From Opitutaceae bacterium (GTDB taxonomy: Bacteria; Verrucomicrobiota; Verrucomicrobiia; Opitutales; Opitutaceae), in contig PMSP01000404.1 of NCBI GenBank assembly GCA_003168315.1, forward strand, positions 4,037 to 19,993: DNA of 15,957 bases, read 5' to 3'. This document shows positions 1 through 7,194 of the stretch, one piece after another; the stretch's first letter is position 1, and each line of letters opens with the position of its first letter. The position numbers and the translations under genes are program-made. The notes under the pieces are model-generated. The model made no database searches, was not told the DNA's origin, and worked only from the letters and a program-made list of their open reading frames with translations.

Positions 1-1024
1 CCCCCGTTGGCTGGTCACACGCGGCGAGGAACTTGTCCAGGTCGCGGGCCACCTCGTCGCCGGTCAGGATCCGGGTATGGTGGATGGCGCCGAAGTGGTG
101 CGCGCTGGCCTCCGCGTCGTCGGCCTCCGAGAAGCCGTCTTCCTCAAATCCGATGGAGAAGGTCTTCAGCGCGTTGCCGCTCGCGCGCGACATGAGGCCG
201 GCGACGACGGCCGAGTCGAGTCCCCCCGAAAGAAATGCCCCGACCGGCACGTCGGCGATCACGTGCTCCCGGATGGTGTCATCGAGCTGTTCCCGCAGCC
301 TCTTGATGAATTCGGCGCGCGTCGCGCACGGGGAGGGGGCCGCGGGGATGGACCCGAACGACCAACCCGCGTGGATCTCCCGCTTGCCGCGCGAGAACAG
401 CATGCACTCCCCGGGCTGGAGGCTGAACACCTGGCGGTAGATCGTCCGGGGCGCCGGCACGGCGAACCAGGCAAGGTAGTCCGCGACCGAGGCCGGGTCT
501 ATCTCGCCGCTGACCGCGCCGGACGCGAGGAGCGCGGCCACCTCGGAGGCGAATAACAGGCGATCGCCGTCGTGGGCAAAGTAGAGGGGCTTAATTCCAA
601 AGGGGTCGCGGGCAAGGAGGAGCGACTCGTCGGCCGAGTCCCAGAGCGCAAAGGCGAACATGCCCCGGAGCCGCTTCAGCGCCTCCCGCCCCCATTGCGC
701 GAGGGCGGCAAGCAGCACCTCCGTGTCGCAGTGTGTGCGAAAGCCCCATCCGGAGGCCTCCAGTTCCGCCTGAAGCTCGCGAAAATTGTAGATGGCGCCA
801 TTGAAGACGATCGTGAAGCGGCCGTCGGGCGTGACCATGGGCTGCTGGCCGTTTACCGGGTCGAATATCGACAGCCGCCGCATGCCGATCGTGGCGGGAC
901 CGCGGCTTGCCATTCCGGAATCGTCCGGTCCCCGGTGAATCATCGAGGCGCACATCCGCTGGACGGCCTGCTCCCTTTTCTCGGCCGGAGTGGAGGCGTC
1001 TACGAATCCGGCTATCCCGCACAT
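1..1024 (-). CDS. asnB: Asparagine synthetase (glutamine-hydrolysing), class II amidotransferase; C-terminus beyond the window
   Basis: The protein makes asparagine, or amidates a related substrate, using ammonia released from glutamine and ATP activation of the acceptor carboxylate. It begins MCGIAGF, so after removal of Met1 the Cys2 is the N-terminal nucleophile of a class II glutaminase. The glutaminase domain shows RGPDDSG near residues 31-37, the NGAIYN segment at 75-80 and the CDTE segment at 99-102. The synthetase domain begins near residue 235 and carries the ATP pyrophosphatase loop SGGLDS at 266-271. 341 residues are visible; family members are usually about 600-650, so the C-terminal part lies left of the window. 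The start is fixed by the need for Cys at position 2; no clear ribosome-binding site precedes it. Paralogues of this family are common in exopolysaccharide and exosortase loci, so free asparagine synthesis is not certain. The family call is very secure. Confidence 0.95.
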   Translation of the reverse strand, partial: MCGIAGFVDASTPAEKREQAVQRMCASMIHRGPDDSGMASRGPATIGMRRLSIFDPVNGQQPMVTPDGRFTIVFNGAIYNFRELQAELEASGWGFRTHCDTEVLLAALAQWGREALKRLRGMFAFALWDSADESLLLARDPFGIKPLYFAHDGDRLLFASEVAALLASGAVSGEIDPASVADYLAWFAVPAPRTIYRQVFSLQPGECMLFSRGKREIHAGWSFGSIPAAPSPCATRAEFIKRLREQLDDTIREHVIADVPVGAFLSGGLDSAVVAGLMSRASGNALKTFSIGFEEDGFSEADDAEASAHHFGAIHHTRILTGDEVARDLDKFLAACDQPTG

Positions 1025-1135
1025 GGCCTGTGGATTTCCGCCGAACCCGACCCTTCCGGGACAACTGCGACGGGTAGCTTTTTATGGTCGCGCATTTATG
1101 TGTAAGGGGGCGGCTGCCCAATGAATAAACATCAC

Positions 1136-1177
1136 ACCCGCGCGTTCGCCTAGGCGCAAACCTTCAGCGGCGCGGGT
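1136..1177 (-). terminator. Long inverted repeat between the DJ-1 gene and asnB (possible weak terminator or processing hairpin)
   Basis: ACCCGCGC at 1136-1143 is the exact reverse complement of GCGCGGGT at 1170-1177. The 26-base loop contains a second perfect palindrome, CGCCTAGGCG, at 1147-1156. It begins 2 bases after the DJ-1 stop codon in the direction of transcription. The minus-strand side has only a loose T-rich stretch (GTTTATT) after the stem, so strong intrinsic termination is doubtful. Confidence 0.3.
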
Positions 1178-1179
1178 TT

Positions 1180-1725
1180 TCACGCGCAGATGGACCGCGC
1201 GACCTCGGCCGCCTTCTCGGCCGAAAGGAGCTTCTCGACGACCATGAGGCCGAAATCGAGGGCGGTCCCGGCGCCCCGCGAGGTGATCAACCTCCCGTCG
1301 ACAACCACCCTTTCGCCGAACTGCGCTGCCGGGAGGTCCGCCGCAACCGAGAAATGGGCCGTGTAGCGCCTGCCCTCCAGTATCCCGGCGGCCTTCAGCA
1401 CGACCGGCGCGGCGCAGATCGCGGCGATCCATCCCCCGGAGCCGTGCTGGCGCCGGACGATGTCCAGGACGCGGGGATCCTTGAGGAGGCGGCTGACACC
1501 CGGGCCCCCCGGCAGCAGGACGCAATCGAACGGGGAGTTCTCCACAGCGGCGAGCGTGGCATCGGCATGGACGATGACCCCGCCTCGCCCGGCGACATGT
1601 ATCCCCGGTTCGAGGGAGGCTGTGGTCACGACGGCGCCCGCCCTCCTCAGCAGGTCGATGGGCGTTATGGCCTCCACCTCCTCAAATCCCTCGGCGACGA
1701 TCACGAGAACGGTTGGGGCGGGCAT
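1180..1725 (-). CDS. DJ-1/PfpI (YajL-like) family protein
   Basis: This 181-residue protein belongs to the DJ-1/ThiJ/PfpI superfamily, whose members act as glyoxalase III or deglycase-like enzymes, chaperones or redox sensors. The N-terminus reads VLVIVAEGFEEVE, with the conserved acidic residue near position 15. The nucleophile elbow AAICAAPVVL places the reactive Cys at 104, and THF-like context at YTAH puts a histidine at 124, matching the Cys106/His126 spacing of human DJ-1. LLPGGPG near 70-76 is also typical. Length is normal for the family. I prefer the ATG at 1725 because it gives the usual short N-terminus; an in-frame GTG at 1740 is possible. It lies upstream of asnB on the same strand, 155 bases away, and is divergent from ybaB. 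The specific substrate cannot be read from the sequence. Confidence 0.88.
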   Translation of the reverse strand: MPAPTVLVIVAEGFEEVEAITPIDLLRRAGAVVTTASLEPGIHVAGRGGVIVHADATLAAVENSPFDCVLLPGGPGVSRLLKDPRVLDIVRRQHGSGGWIAAICAAPVVLKAAGILEGRRYTAHFSVAADLPAAQFGERVVVDGRLITSRGAGTALDFGLMVVEKLLSAEKAAEVARSICA

Positions 1726-1815
1726 GGCGCCATCTAACACTGTAGGTGTGTCTATCTCACGGAAAATTTCAAAAAACGCCTCGTTATTTTCCCTGTGATT
1801 CGCAACCTGTGTTCC
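1726..1815. promoter_or_regulatory. Divergent intergenic region with imperfect inverted repeat
   Basis: This interval must contain promoters for both the DJ-1 gene (minus) and ybaB-recR (plus). It is strikingly AT-rich for this window. GGAAAAT at 1761-1767 pairs exactly with ATTTTCC at 1786-1792, and the symmetry extends to TCAC (1757-1760) and GTGA (1795-1798) with a two-base offset. An operator or a hairpin is possible. I could not place convincing -35/-10 pairs on either strand. Confidence 0.4.
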
Positions 1816-2124
1816 ATGGCTGGCGTTGGCAAACTCCTCAAGACGGCGCAGAAGATGCAGCGTTCAATCGAGACGCTCCAGGCCGAGCTCGAGGCCCGCG
1901 AGATCGAGGTGACGGCGGCCGGCGGGGCGGTCAGGGTGAAGGTGAGCGCCGCGGGGAAGTTTGTCGCCCTGTCGCTCGACCCGGAATTCCTCAAGGAGGA
2001 CTCGAAGGTCGTCTCCGATACCATTCTAGCGGCAGTCCAGGATGCTGGAAAACAGGCCAAGGAATTGAATGAAAGCGAGATGCAGAAGGTTACGTCGGCT
2101 TTCCAGATGCCGGGAATCTTCTGA
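1816..2124 (+). CDS. ybaB: YbaB/EbfC family nucleoid-associated DNA-binding protein
   Basis: This 102-residue protein is a small homodimeric nucleoid-associated protein of the YbaB/EbfC family. The N-terminus MAGVGKLLKTAQKMQRSIETLQAE forms the long family helix (similar to the E. coli GNLMKQAQQMQ segment). It is followed by the beta segments AAGGAVRVKVSAAGKFVALSLDPE and by a C-terminal helix ending in QMPGIF, the family's usual conclusion. I chose the ATG at 1816 because it gives the standard N-terminus; a GTG seven codons upstream (1795) would add unconserved residues and run into the inverted repeat. Its stop overlaps the recR start in TGATG, so the two are likely translationally coupled. 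The ybaB-recR pairing is widespread, usually with dnaX in front, but dnaX is absent here. No strong ribosome-binding site is visible. Confidence 0.93.
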   Translation: MAGVGKLLKTAQKMQRSIETLQAELEAREIEVTAAGGAVRVKVSAAGKFVALSLDPEFLKEDSKVVSDTILAAVQDAGKQAKELNESEMQKVTSAFQMPGIF

Positions 2125-2726
2125 TGGGCCCTTCCAACGCCTTCGAGAGACTTCAGCAGATTCTTCGGAAGCTACCCGGGATCGGATACCGTTCGTCGGA
2201 GCGGATCGCGCTCCATCTCCTGCTTGGGAAGCCGGACCAGCTTGAGGCGCTCGTCGCCGCGCTCGGGGAGGCTTCCCGCTCGATCCGCCGCTGCAGCCGT
2301 TGCGGAAACCTGAGCGAGGACGAGCTGTGCCCGATCTGCTCCGACACGAGGAGGGACCAACGCTGCGTTTGCGTCGTCGAACACGTGCCCGACCTTGTGG
2401 CGATCGAGAGAAGCGGGTCCTGGAGGTCCGTCTACCACGTGCTCCACGGTAAGCTTTCCCCGCTGCATGGTGTCGGGCCCGAGGACCTGAACCTCGGGGG
2501 CCTCCTGTCCCGGGTCCAGGCCGGCGAGGTGGACGAGCTCGTCCTCGCGCTGCCGAACGACGTCGAGGGTGAGGCGACATGCCACTACATCCAGGAGCAC
2601 CTGCCGCCCGAGCGCGGCGTTCGCGTGACCCGCATCGGGTTCGGGATTCCGAGCGGGGGAGGGGTTCTCTATGCCGATTCAGTCACCCTGAGGAGCGCCT
2701 TGGAAGGCCGCCGGAACTTCAACTGA
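2124..2726 (+). CDS. recR: Recombination mediator protein RecR
   Basis: This 200-residue protein is a full-length RecR, which with RecO (and RecF) loads RecA onto SSB-coated single-stranded DNA during gap repair. The N-terminal helix-hairpin-helix reads RKLPGIGYRSSERIA at about 15-29. A four-cysteine zinc site follows at C57, C60, C69 and C72 (CSRC and CPIC). The Toprim domain begins at CVCVVEHVPDLVAIE near 81-95, with HGKLSPLHGVGPEDLN around 108-123. The C-terminus carries the family GFGIPSGGG...LEGRRNF motif. The ATG at 2124 overlaps the ybaB stop. The gene converges with the polysaccharide operon: 35 bases separate the two stop codons, and the only structure between is a short CCGG-GGA-CCGG inverted repeat (2736-2746) without a T-tract. 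Confidence 0.97.
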   Translation: MGPSNAFERLQQILRKLPGIGYRSSERIALHLLLGKPDQLEALVAALGEASRSIRRCSRCGNLSEDELCPICSDTRRDQRCVCVVEHVPDLVAIERSGSWRSVYHVLHGKLSPLHGVGPEDLNLGGLLSRVQAGEVDELVLALPNDVEGEATCHYIQEHLPPERGVRVTRIGFGIPSGGGVLYADSVTLRSALEGRRNFN

Positions 2727-2761
2727 TCCTGCCCGCCGGGGACCGGTTGCGGAAGGGCGTC

Positions 2762-3727
2762 CTAGCGGGAGGCAATGCGTCGCCACCAGCGGTTCCTGGC
2801 CAGTGCGGCCAGGGCATCGCTCCAATCCACCAGGCTCGCGTTGATGTCGTGGTCGCCCCTTTGCGCGTCGGGCATGTCGCCCGACTCCACCCGGGCCACC
2901 AGCGAGGGCAGCTTTTCGTAGAAGTCCGCGCCCCGGTATGGCGGGTGAAGCGACCACATTCCCGGCAGCGAGCCGAGGAAGTCGTAGCGAACGAGCCCGC
3001 GCGCCTTCATCTCCGATGTGAAGAGGTGCTCCGGGAGGTCCGCATCCGGGTTGCGCTCGACCAAGGCCTTCACCCGGTTGCGCAGCGACGGCGGCGGCCT
3101 TGGGGTGAGGGCCCCGATCGCCGACCGGAAGCGCTGCCGGTCGATGAAGAACACGCGGGTGCTCATCGCCTCCAGATAGTGGGCATGCGGGGATTCCGGG
3201 TCGGGAGCGGAACGCAGTTGCGTCAGCAGGCCGTCGGCGCGCGGGGGTCCCGGCAGCGGCGCCGTCACGAGGAGATCCCGGCGGCTCGCCATGCGCTCCG
3301 TTGCCTCGGAAATCCATGTCTGGCTGCCCCCGCCGAAGAAGATGTCCGCGTCCGTATGCAGGACAAGCTCGTGGCTCGCGGCGTTCAGCCCGAAAAAGTA
3401 CGCGTAATAGGGGCCGCCGCGAAAATCCTTCTCAGGGACAGGCGCACCTCCAAAGAACTCGGCCGAGACGCGCGCCCGAGCCTCTGCGCCGTAGTCGATG
3501 ACCTCCACGCGGGCCCCTTCGATCGAGTGGGCGAGCCCCATGATCCTGTCGCGGCCCGCCTCCCAGCCGGCCGAGAAGCGCCCGGCGCTCCGGTGGAGGT
3601 CGACCGTAAGGAGGATCTCGGACACCTGTCCCCGCCATGTCCGGACCTGGTGGGGCAGGAGGAGGCTGGCATGCCTCCAGTCGGACGGCGAGAGGTTTAC
3701 CTGGAGCGTGGCCGAGCGGCTGTTCAT
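2762..3727 (-). CDS. Predicted GT-A-like glycosyltransferase with DxD motif, last gene of the glycan operon
   Basis: This 321-residue cytoplasmic protein has no signal peptide or membrane helix. The best functional clue is HTDADIFFGGG at about 124-134, where DAD (126-128) has the form and context (after a beta strand ELVLH) of a metal-binding DxD motif in GT-A glycosyltransferases. The first 80 residues (SEILLTVDLHRS, ARVEVIDYG) resemble alternating strand-helix units of a nucleotide-sugar domain, but the usual GT2 opening (VSVVIPxYN) is missing. Later features are FFIDRQRFRSAIG and a GDHDIN segment near 291. The start at 3727 forms an ATGA overlap with the upstream GT4 gene; the ORF extends 22 codons further upstream but those lie inside that gene. 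I infer that it adds a sugar to the exported glycan. The specific family is not recognised. Confidence 0.72.
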   Translation of the reverse strand: MNSRSATLQVNLSPSDWRHASLLLPHQVRTWRGQVSEILLTVDLHRSAGRFSAGWEAGRDRIMGLAHSIEGARVEVIDYGAEARARVSAEFFGGAPVPEKDFRGGPYYAYFFGLNAASHELVLHTDADIFFGGGSQTWISEATERMASRRDLLVTAPLPGPPRADGLLTQLRSAPDPESPHAHYLEAMSTRVFFIDRQRFRSAIGALTPRPPPSLRNRVKALVERNPDADLPEHLFTSEMKARGLVRYDFLGSLPGMWSLHPPYRGADFYEKLPSLVARVESGDMPDAQRGDHDINASLVDWSDALAALARNRWWRRIASR

Positions 3728-4944
3728 TTCCGGTTCGGCGAAAGCGCCTCGGAGACGGCGGCAACAAGCAGGGGAGCCGACCTCTCCCAGCAATACTCGC
3801 GGGCCGCTCCCTCCCGTGCGGCGGCTCCCATCTCGGCGAGGCGCGCGGGATCCCCCAGGAGTGAGTCCAGGCTGCCGGCGAGCGGCGCGGGATCGGCAAG
3901 GCTGACGATGAGCCCGCAGCCGGGCACGCGCGCCAACACCTCGTTCTGCCCGGCCGTCGGCGTGGCCACCACGGCGAGTCCCGCATTGAGGTACTGGAAG
4001 ACCTTGTTTGTCGCCGTGAGGTACCTGCTTTCCGGGGTCTCGGGCTCGAGGGCGAGCCCGATGTCATGGGCCGCGATCACCTCCGGGAGGTTCCCGGGCG
4101 AGGTGATCGGCAGGAAGCGCAGCAAACCTCGCCTCCCCGCAGGCACGAGGCCGGTCAGCCGCTCCCGGTAGGAATCCGACACGTCGCCGAGGAGGCTCAC
4201 CTGGCTCGGCGCGCGGGTCAGGGCCCAGCCGGCCAGGAAGGGCTCGAGGCCGCGGCCCTCGCCGATCGTCTGCGAGAACCAGAAAAAGCCCGGCGGGTCC
4301 TGGCGGGGCAGCCGCGGTGGCTTCGGCTGAAGGGGAAACGTGTTGGGAATGACAACGGGAGTGGACCCCCCGTAGGCCGCCTGGAGGGCCATCGCCATCG
4401 CCCCGGAAGGGGCGCTCGTGTACGCGGCTCCCCGCATGAGCGCGCGCTCCACTCGCTCAAGCAGGCGCAGGGGCCGGGAGGCCCTTGTCGACGGAAGGAG
4501 GTCGCGGCTGTGCCAGTCCTCGAAGTCGGCGGCGATCCTGCGCCCCCGGCGCATGAGCTCGACGCCGATGCAGAAGGGCAGCTCGGTATGGACGATCGTT
4601 AGATCGGCCGGCGTGCCCGCGGCGAGGGCGGTGAGCGCGTGAACCGGCCCGAGGGATTTCGGGGATTCAATCCCGAGCGGGATGGCGCGCCGCGCGAGCC
4701 ACGCCATGCCCCGCTCCGCGAATGCGCTGAGCCGGTCCGCGGGGCGCAGGGATGTCCGGTCAACGGACACCTTCCGGAAGGGCGCCCCGAGGAGGAGCTC
4801 CCGGTCGTATTCCTCGAATCGCGCGATGTTGGCTATCGTAGCGACCGTGACGCCAAAGCCCGCACCGCCGAGCGCGGTCGCCTCCTTGAACGCGCGCGGA
4901 TTGCGGCACAGCGGCCCGGAGGACAGTATCAGGATGCGGGGCAT
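3724..4944 (-). CDS. Glycosyltransferase, GT4-like (GT-B fold)
   Basis: This 406-residue protein has the two-domain layout of GT-B glycosyltransferases. The N-terminal domain opens MPRILILSSGPLCRNPRAFKEA, a pattern of GT4 enzymes, and contains ADFEDWHSRD at about 139-148. The linker reaches VVIPNTF near 197-203, where many GT4 enzymes place the start of the donor domain. The donor domain includes FWFSQTIGEGRGLEPFL (GT4-type loop) and ATNKVFQYLNAGLAVVAT at 311-328, the stretch that binds the nucleotide sugar. The ATG at 4944 gives the standard N-terminus; a GTG three codons upstream at 4953 is an alternative. It follows the preceding gene by 4-13 bases and overlaps the next by ATGA, so it is clearly operonic. 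Sugar specificity cannot be inferred. Three-domain alternatives such as glycogen synthase do not fit the length. Confidence 0.85.
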   Translation of the reverse strand: MPRILILSSGPLCRNPRAFKEATALGGAGFGVTVATIANIARFEEYDRELLLGAPFRKVSVDRTSLRPADRLSAFAERGMAWLARRAIPLGIESPKSLGPVHALTALAAGTPADLTIVHTELPFCIGVELMRRGRRIAADFEDWHSRDLLPSTRASRPLRLLERVERALMRGAAYTSAPSGAMAMALQAAYGGSTPVVIPNTFPLQPKPPRLPRQDPPGFFWFSQTIGEGRGLEPFLAGWALTRAPSQVSLLGDVSDSYRERLTGLVPAGRRGLLRFLPITSPGNLPEVIAAHDIGLALEPETPESRYLTATNKVFQYLNAGLAVVATPTAGQNEVLARVPGCGLIVSLADPAPLAGSLDSLLGDPARLAEMGAAAREGAAREYCWERSAPLLVAAVSEALSPNRK

Positions 4945-4957
4945 GGGATTCACGCGC

Positions 4958-5941
4958 TCAGGCGAGCTTCTCCCTCAGTATGTCCGCAAATCGCTGGGAG
5001 CACTTCTCCAGCGTCAGGTTCTCGAGGATGTAGTCGCGCGGTGAATAGGCCCCCCCTCGCAGGCCCTCGAGGAAGGCCGGGAGGTTGCGCTCGAATTCCG
5101 GGAAGTCGGAGAAGCGCAGGCCGCACCGCCCATCGAAGTAGGGGACGGATGTCGACGGGATCTCGGTTTCCCCCCAGCGAAACCTCTCCGGGTCCTGGGA
5201 GAAGCCCGGATCCCAGGCCAGGATCGGGACGCCGGACGCCATGGCCTCCTGGCAGGCGATGCCCTGGCTCTCATGGGGACTCAGGAAGATGGCCGCCCTG
5301 CAACGCGACAGCGCGTCGTGAAACTCGCCAGGGCCGTAGCTGCCGTACCGAAGGTTCACGCATGACTTCCCGAGCTTTTCGAGGGACCCGCGGATCGGGC
5401 CGAGAAGATCGCGTTCGTACCTGGGCCTTTCCCAGTGGATCTTGTCATAGACCAGGAAATCCACCGGCTTCTCGCCGCCGCCCCGCGCGGGCTGCCATTG
5501 GACCGTGTCGATACCGACCGGCCACACGGGGCAGCGATCCCCGAAATAGCGCCGGTAGACCGCGGCCGTCCACTCGCTGTGCTGCAGGTAGCATGCGACG
5601 GGATAATCCTCGAACAGCGTCGGCCACTCGCTCGGATGGGTCATGAGGCCTATCCCGGCGACGAGCGGTTCCTTGCGCGCATACCCGTCGAGGCTGTGGC
5701 GCCCCCGTCCAAGGACACCGACAAGGTCTCCCGGGCGAAGCCGCCCAAAGGGAGGGTTCACCTCATGGGCGATCCCGAGTCTTTCGAGTCCCAGCCGAAG
5801 GTTGATGAACACCTTTTCCAGTCCGCCGGGTCGGGGCCTGCCCCTGACGAGGCGCCTGACCGCTGGCCGCAGCCAGCGGTCGCCGGGGAGCCAGCGGTCG
5901 GTCTCGGGCTCGGGACGGTAGACGACACAGATGCGTCCCAT
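4958..5941 (-). CDS. Glycosyltransferase, GT4/group 1-like
   Basis: This 327-residue protein is another probable GT-B enzyme. The C-terminal domain has HESQGIACQEAMASGVPILAWD at about 223-244, including the EX7E motif (E224 and E232) that binds the donor sugar nucleotide in GT4 enzymes. Before it lie VGIDTVQWQP (142-151) and a short VDFLVYDK strand that begins the donor domain. The N-terminal domain is short and contains GGLEKVFINLRLGLERLGIAHEV at 39-61, the usual helix where the acceptor domain begins. The reading frame is open far upstream, but that part lies inside the acyltransferase gene, so the ATG at 5941, 8 bases after that stop, is preferred. No ribosome-binding site is evident. It is co-transcribed with its neighbours and probably extends or branches the surface glycan. 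Confidence 0.83.
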   Translation of the reverse strand: MGRICVVYRPEPETDRWLPGDRWLRPAVRRLVRGRPRPGGLEKVFINLRLGLERLGIAHEVNPPFGRLRPGDLVGVLGRGRHSLDGYARKEPLVAGIGLMTHPSEWPTLFEDYPVACYLQHSEWTAAVYRRYFGDRCPVWPVGIDTVQWQPARGGGEKPVDFLVYDKIHWERPRYERDLLGPIRGSLEKLGKSCVNLRYGSYGPGEFHDALSRCRAAIFLSPHESQGIACQEAMASGVPILAWDPGFSQDPERFRWGETEIPSTSVPYFDGRCGLRFSDFPEFERNLPAFLEGLRGGAYSPRDYILENLTLEKCSQRFADILREKLA

Positions 5942-5949
5942 GGGGTCGG

Positions 5950-7194
5950 CTAGGTTCGGCCGCCAAGAAGCCGGCGCCTGATCCAGGGTTGAAAGCGCTT
6001 CTCGAGGAACCACGAGAGCGCGACCGCGATCGCCGCCCAGACGGCGACCCGCGCGACGAACCCCGCGGGCGTGCCTGCCGGCAGCGGCAGGCCTTTCACG
6101 AGGTACAGGAGGGGGAAGTGCACGACATAGAAGGCGTAGGAAATTCCCCCAAACCACGCAAACGGCTTCAGCCAGCGGGTGGACCGCCACCCGGCGAGGA
6201 GCCCCGCCAAGGCGACCGCCCAGGTGCCCACGATCCAGTTCCCATGGGTGGATAGCCGGCCTGTTGCGATCATTCCGGCGATCGGAACCAGGCAGACCGC
6301 CCAGGCCGCGACCATCAGCCCTTTCCGCCAGGGCAGCCTCCTGTGGGCGACAGCGGCGAACGCGAGCAGGATGGCCGGAAGCAGTCCAAGGTCGGCAATG
6401 CTCACCATGCCCGCGTCGTTGCTATAGAAGTGCAGCGCGTTGCAGGCCCGGGCGATGCCATTGATGTTGTGGCTCGCGAAAATGAGCAGGATCCAGGTGG
6501 CGAGGGGTGTCCGATCATGGGTTCCCTCCTCCAGGTGGGGCTGCGCCGATAGCCACCATCCCGAGGCCCAGAAGATCCATCCGCAGCCGTAGCTGGCGAT
6601 GAAGAGCGGCATGAGCCGCGGGGCGAACCAGGCGAGGATTCCGGCGAGCAGCGCCGGCAGGAACACGAGCGTCAACCTGGGCCGATAGCGCCAGAGCAGG
6701 AGGAAGAGCGCATAGTAGAGGAACTCGTAGTTGAGGCTCCACAGCGGTCCGTTTACCCTCGGCGGGTTGAGCGACAGCCCGAAATAGCCGTTGAAATTCT
6801 GAAGGCAGAGTAGGGAGCCGACGAGCACGCGCAGCGGCTCATAAAGCCCGCTTGTGCGGATGGCCACGAGCGTGAGCAGCATCGCCCCGAGGTAAATCGG
6901 GTAGATCCTCACGCACCGCCTCTTCACGTATTGCCGCACGGCCGCCGGTGAGTAGGCCCTCGAGTTGGTCCAGCTGATGACGTAACCCGAAAGCACGAAG
7001 AAAACCAGGACGCCGGCGTGCCCGGCTTCGAGGCTGGCGACGACGGGGCTAAGGTGTGTCTGCGGGTCGAGAATGTTGCTGAAAAACACATGGCTGAGGG
7101 CGACGAAGAATGCCGCAATCCCCCGGATTCCCTCGATGCCCATGTCCGTGTGTTTTCCAGTGGTCACGGTTGCGGCGGGCAGCACGCTCCTCAT
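5950..7194 (-). CDS. Acyltransferase family 3 membrane protein (O-acetyltransferase-like)
   Basis: This 414-residue polytopic inner-membrane protein is of the acyltransferase-3 (OafA/NodX) family, which transfers acetyl or other acyl groups to surface sugars. The family opening is GIEGIRGIAAFFVALSHVFF at 19-38, with the candidate catalytic His at 35. VFFVLSGYVISW at 64-75 and the RIYPIYL motif (R96, P99) are hallmarks. Roughly ten hydrophobic segments follow, for example LGAMLLTLVAI, YYALFLLLW, LVFLPALLAGILAWF and AFYVVHFPLLYLV, with WFLEKRF near the end. The ATG at 7194 forms an ATGA overlap with the upstream gene; an internal Met at 18 is an alternative. There is no SGNH periplasmic domain at the C-terminus. 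Together with the hexapeptide acetyltransferase it gives the operon two independent acylation routes, one membrane-embedded and one cytoplasmic. Confidence 0.92.
   Translation of the reverse strand: MRSVLPAATVTTGKHTDMGIEGIRGIAAFFVALSHVFFSNILDPQTHLSPVVASLEAGHAGVLVFFVLSGYVISWTNSRAYSPAAVRQYVKRRCVRIYPIYLGAMLLTLVAIRTSGLYEPLRVLVGSLLCLQNFNGYFGLSLNPPRVNGPLWSLNYEFLYYALFLLLWRYRPRLTLVFLPALLAGILAWFAPRLMPLFIASYGCGWIFWASGWWLSAQPHLEEGTHDRTPLATWILLIFASHNINGIARACNALHFYSNDAGMVSIADLGLLPAILLAFAAVAHRRLPWRKGLMVAAWAVCLVPIAGMIATGRLSTHGNWIVGTWAVALAGLLAGWRSTRWLKPFAWFGGISYAFYVVHFPLLYLVKGLPLPAGTPAGFVARVAVWAAIAVALSWFLEKRFQPWIRRRLLGGRT

Noticed and set aside
591..1121. Minus-strand 176-codon frame at the asnB start
   Set aside because: It is an out-of-frame shadow. 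The asnB frame beginning MCGIAGF at 1024 has the conserved catalytic residues.
2579..4171. Long plus-strand open frame (530 codons)
   Set aside because: It lies opposite the GT-A-like and GT4 genes and the end of recR. Its translation is arginine- and proline-rich low-complexity sequence with no domain, as expected from GC-rich antisense frames.
5942..6190. N-terminal extension of the GT4 gene at 4958-5941
   Set aside because: The extra 83 codons overlap the acyltransferase C-terminus and read as unconserved sequence. The ATG at 5941 starts a normal GT-B strand.
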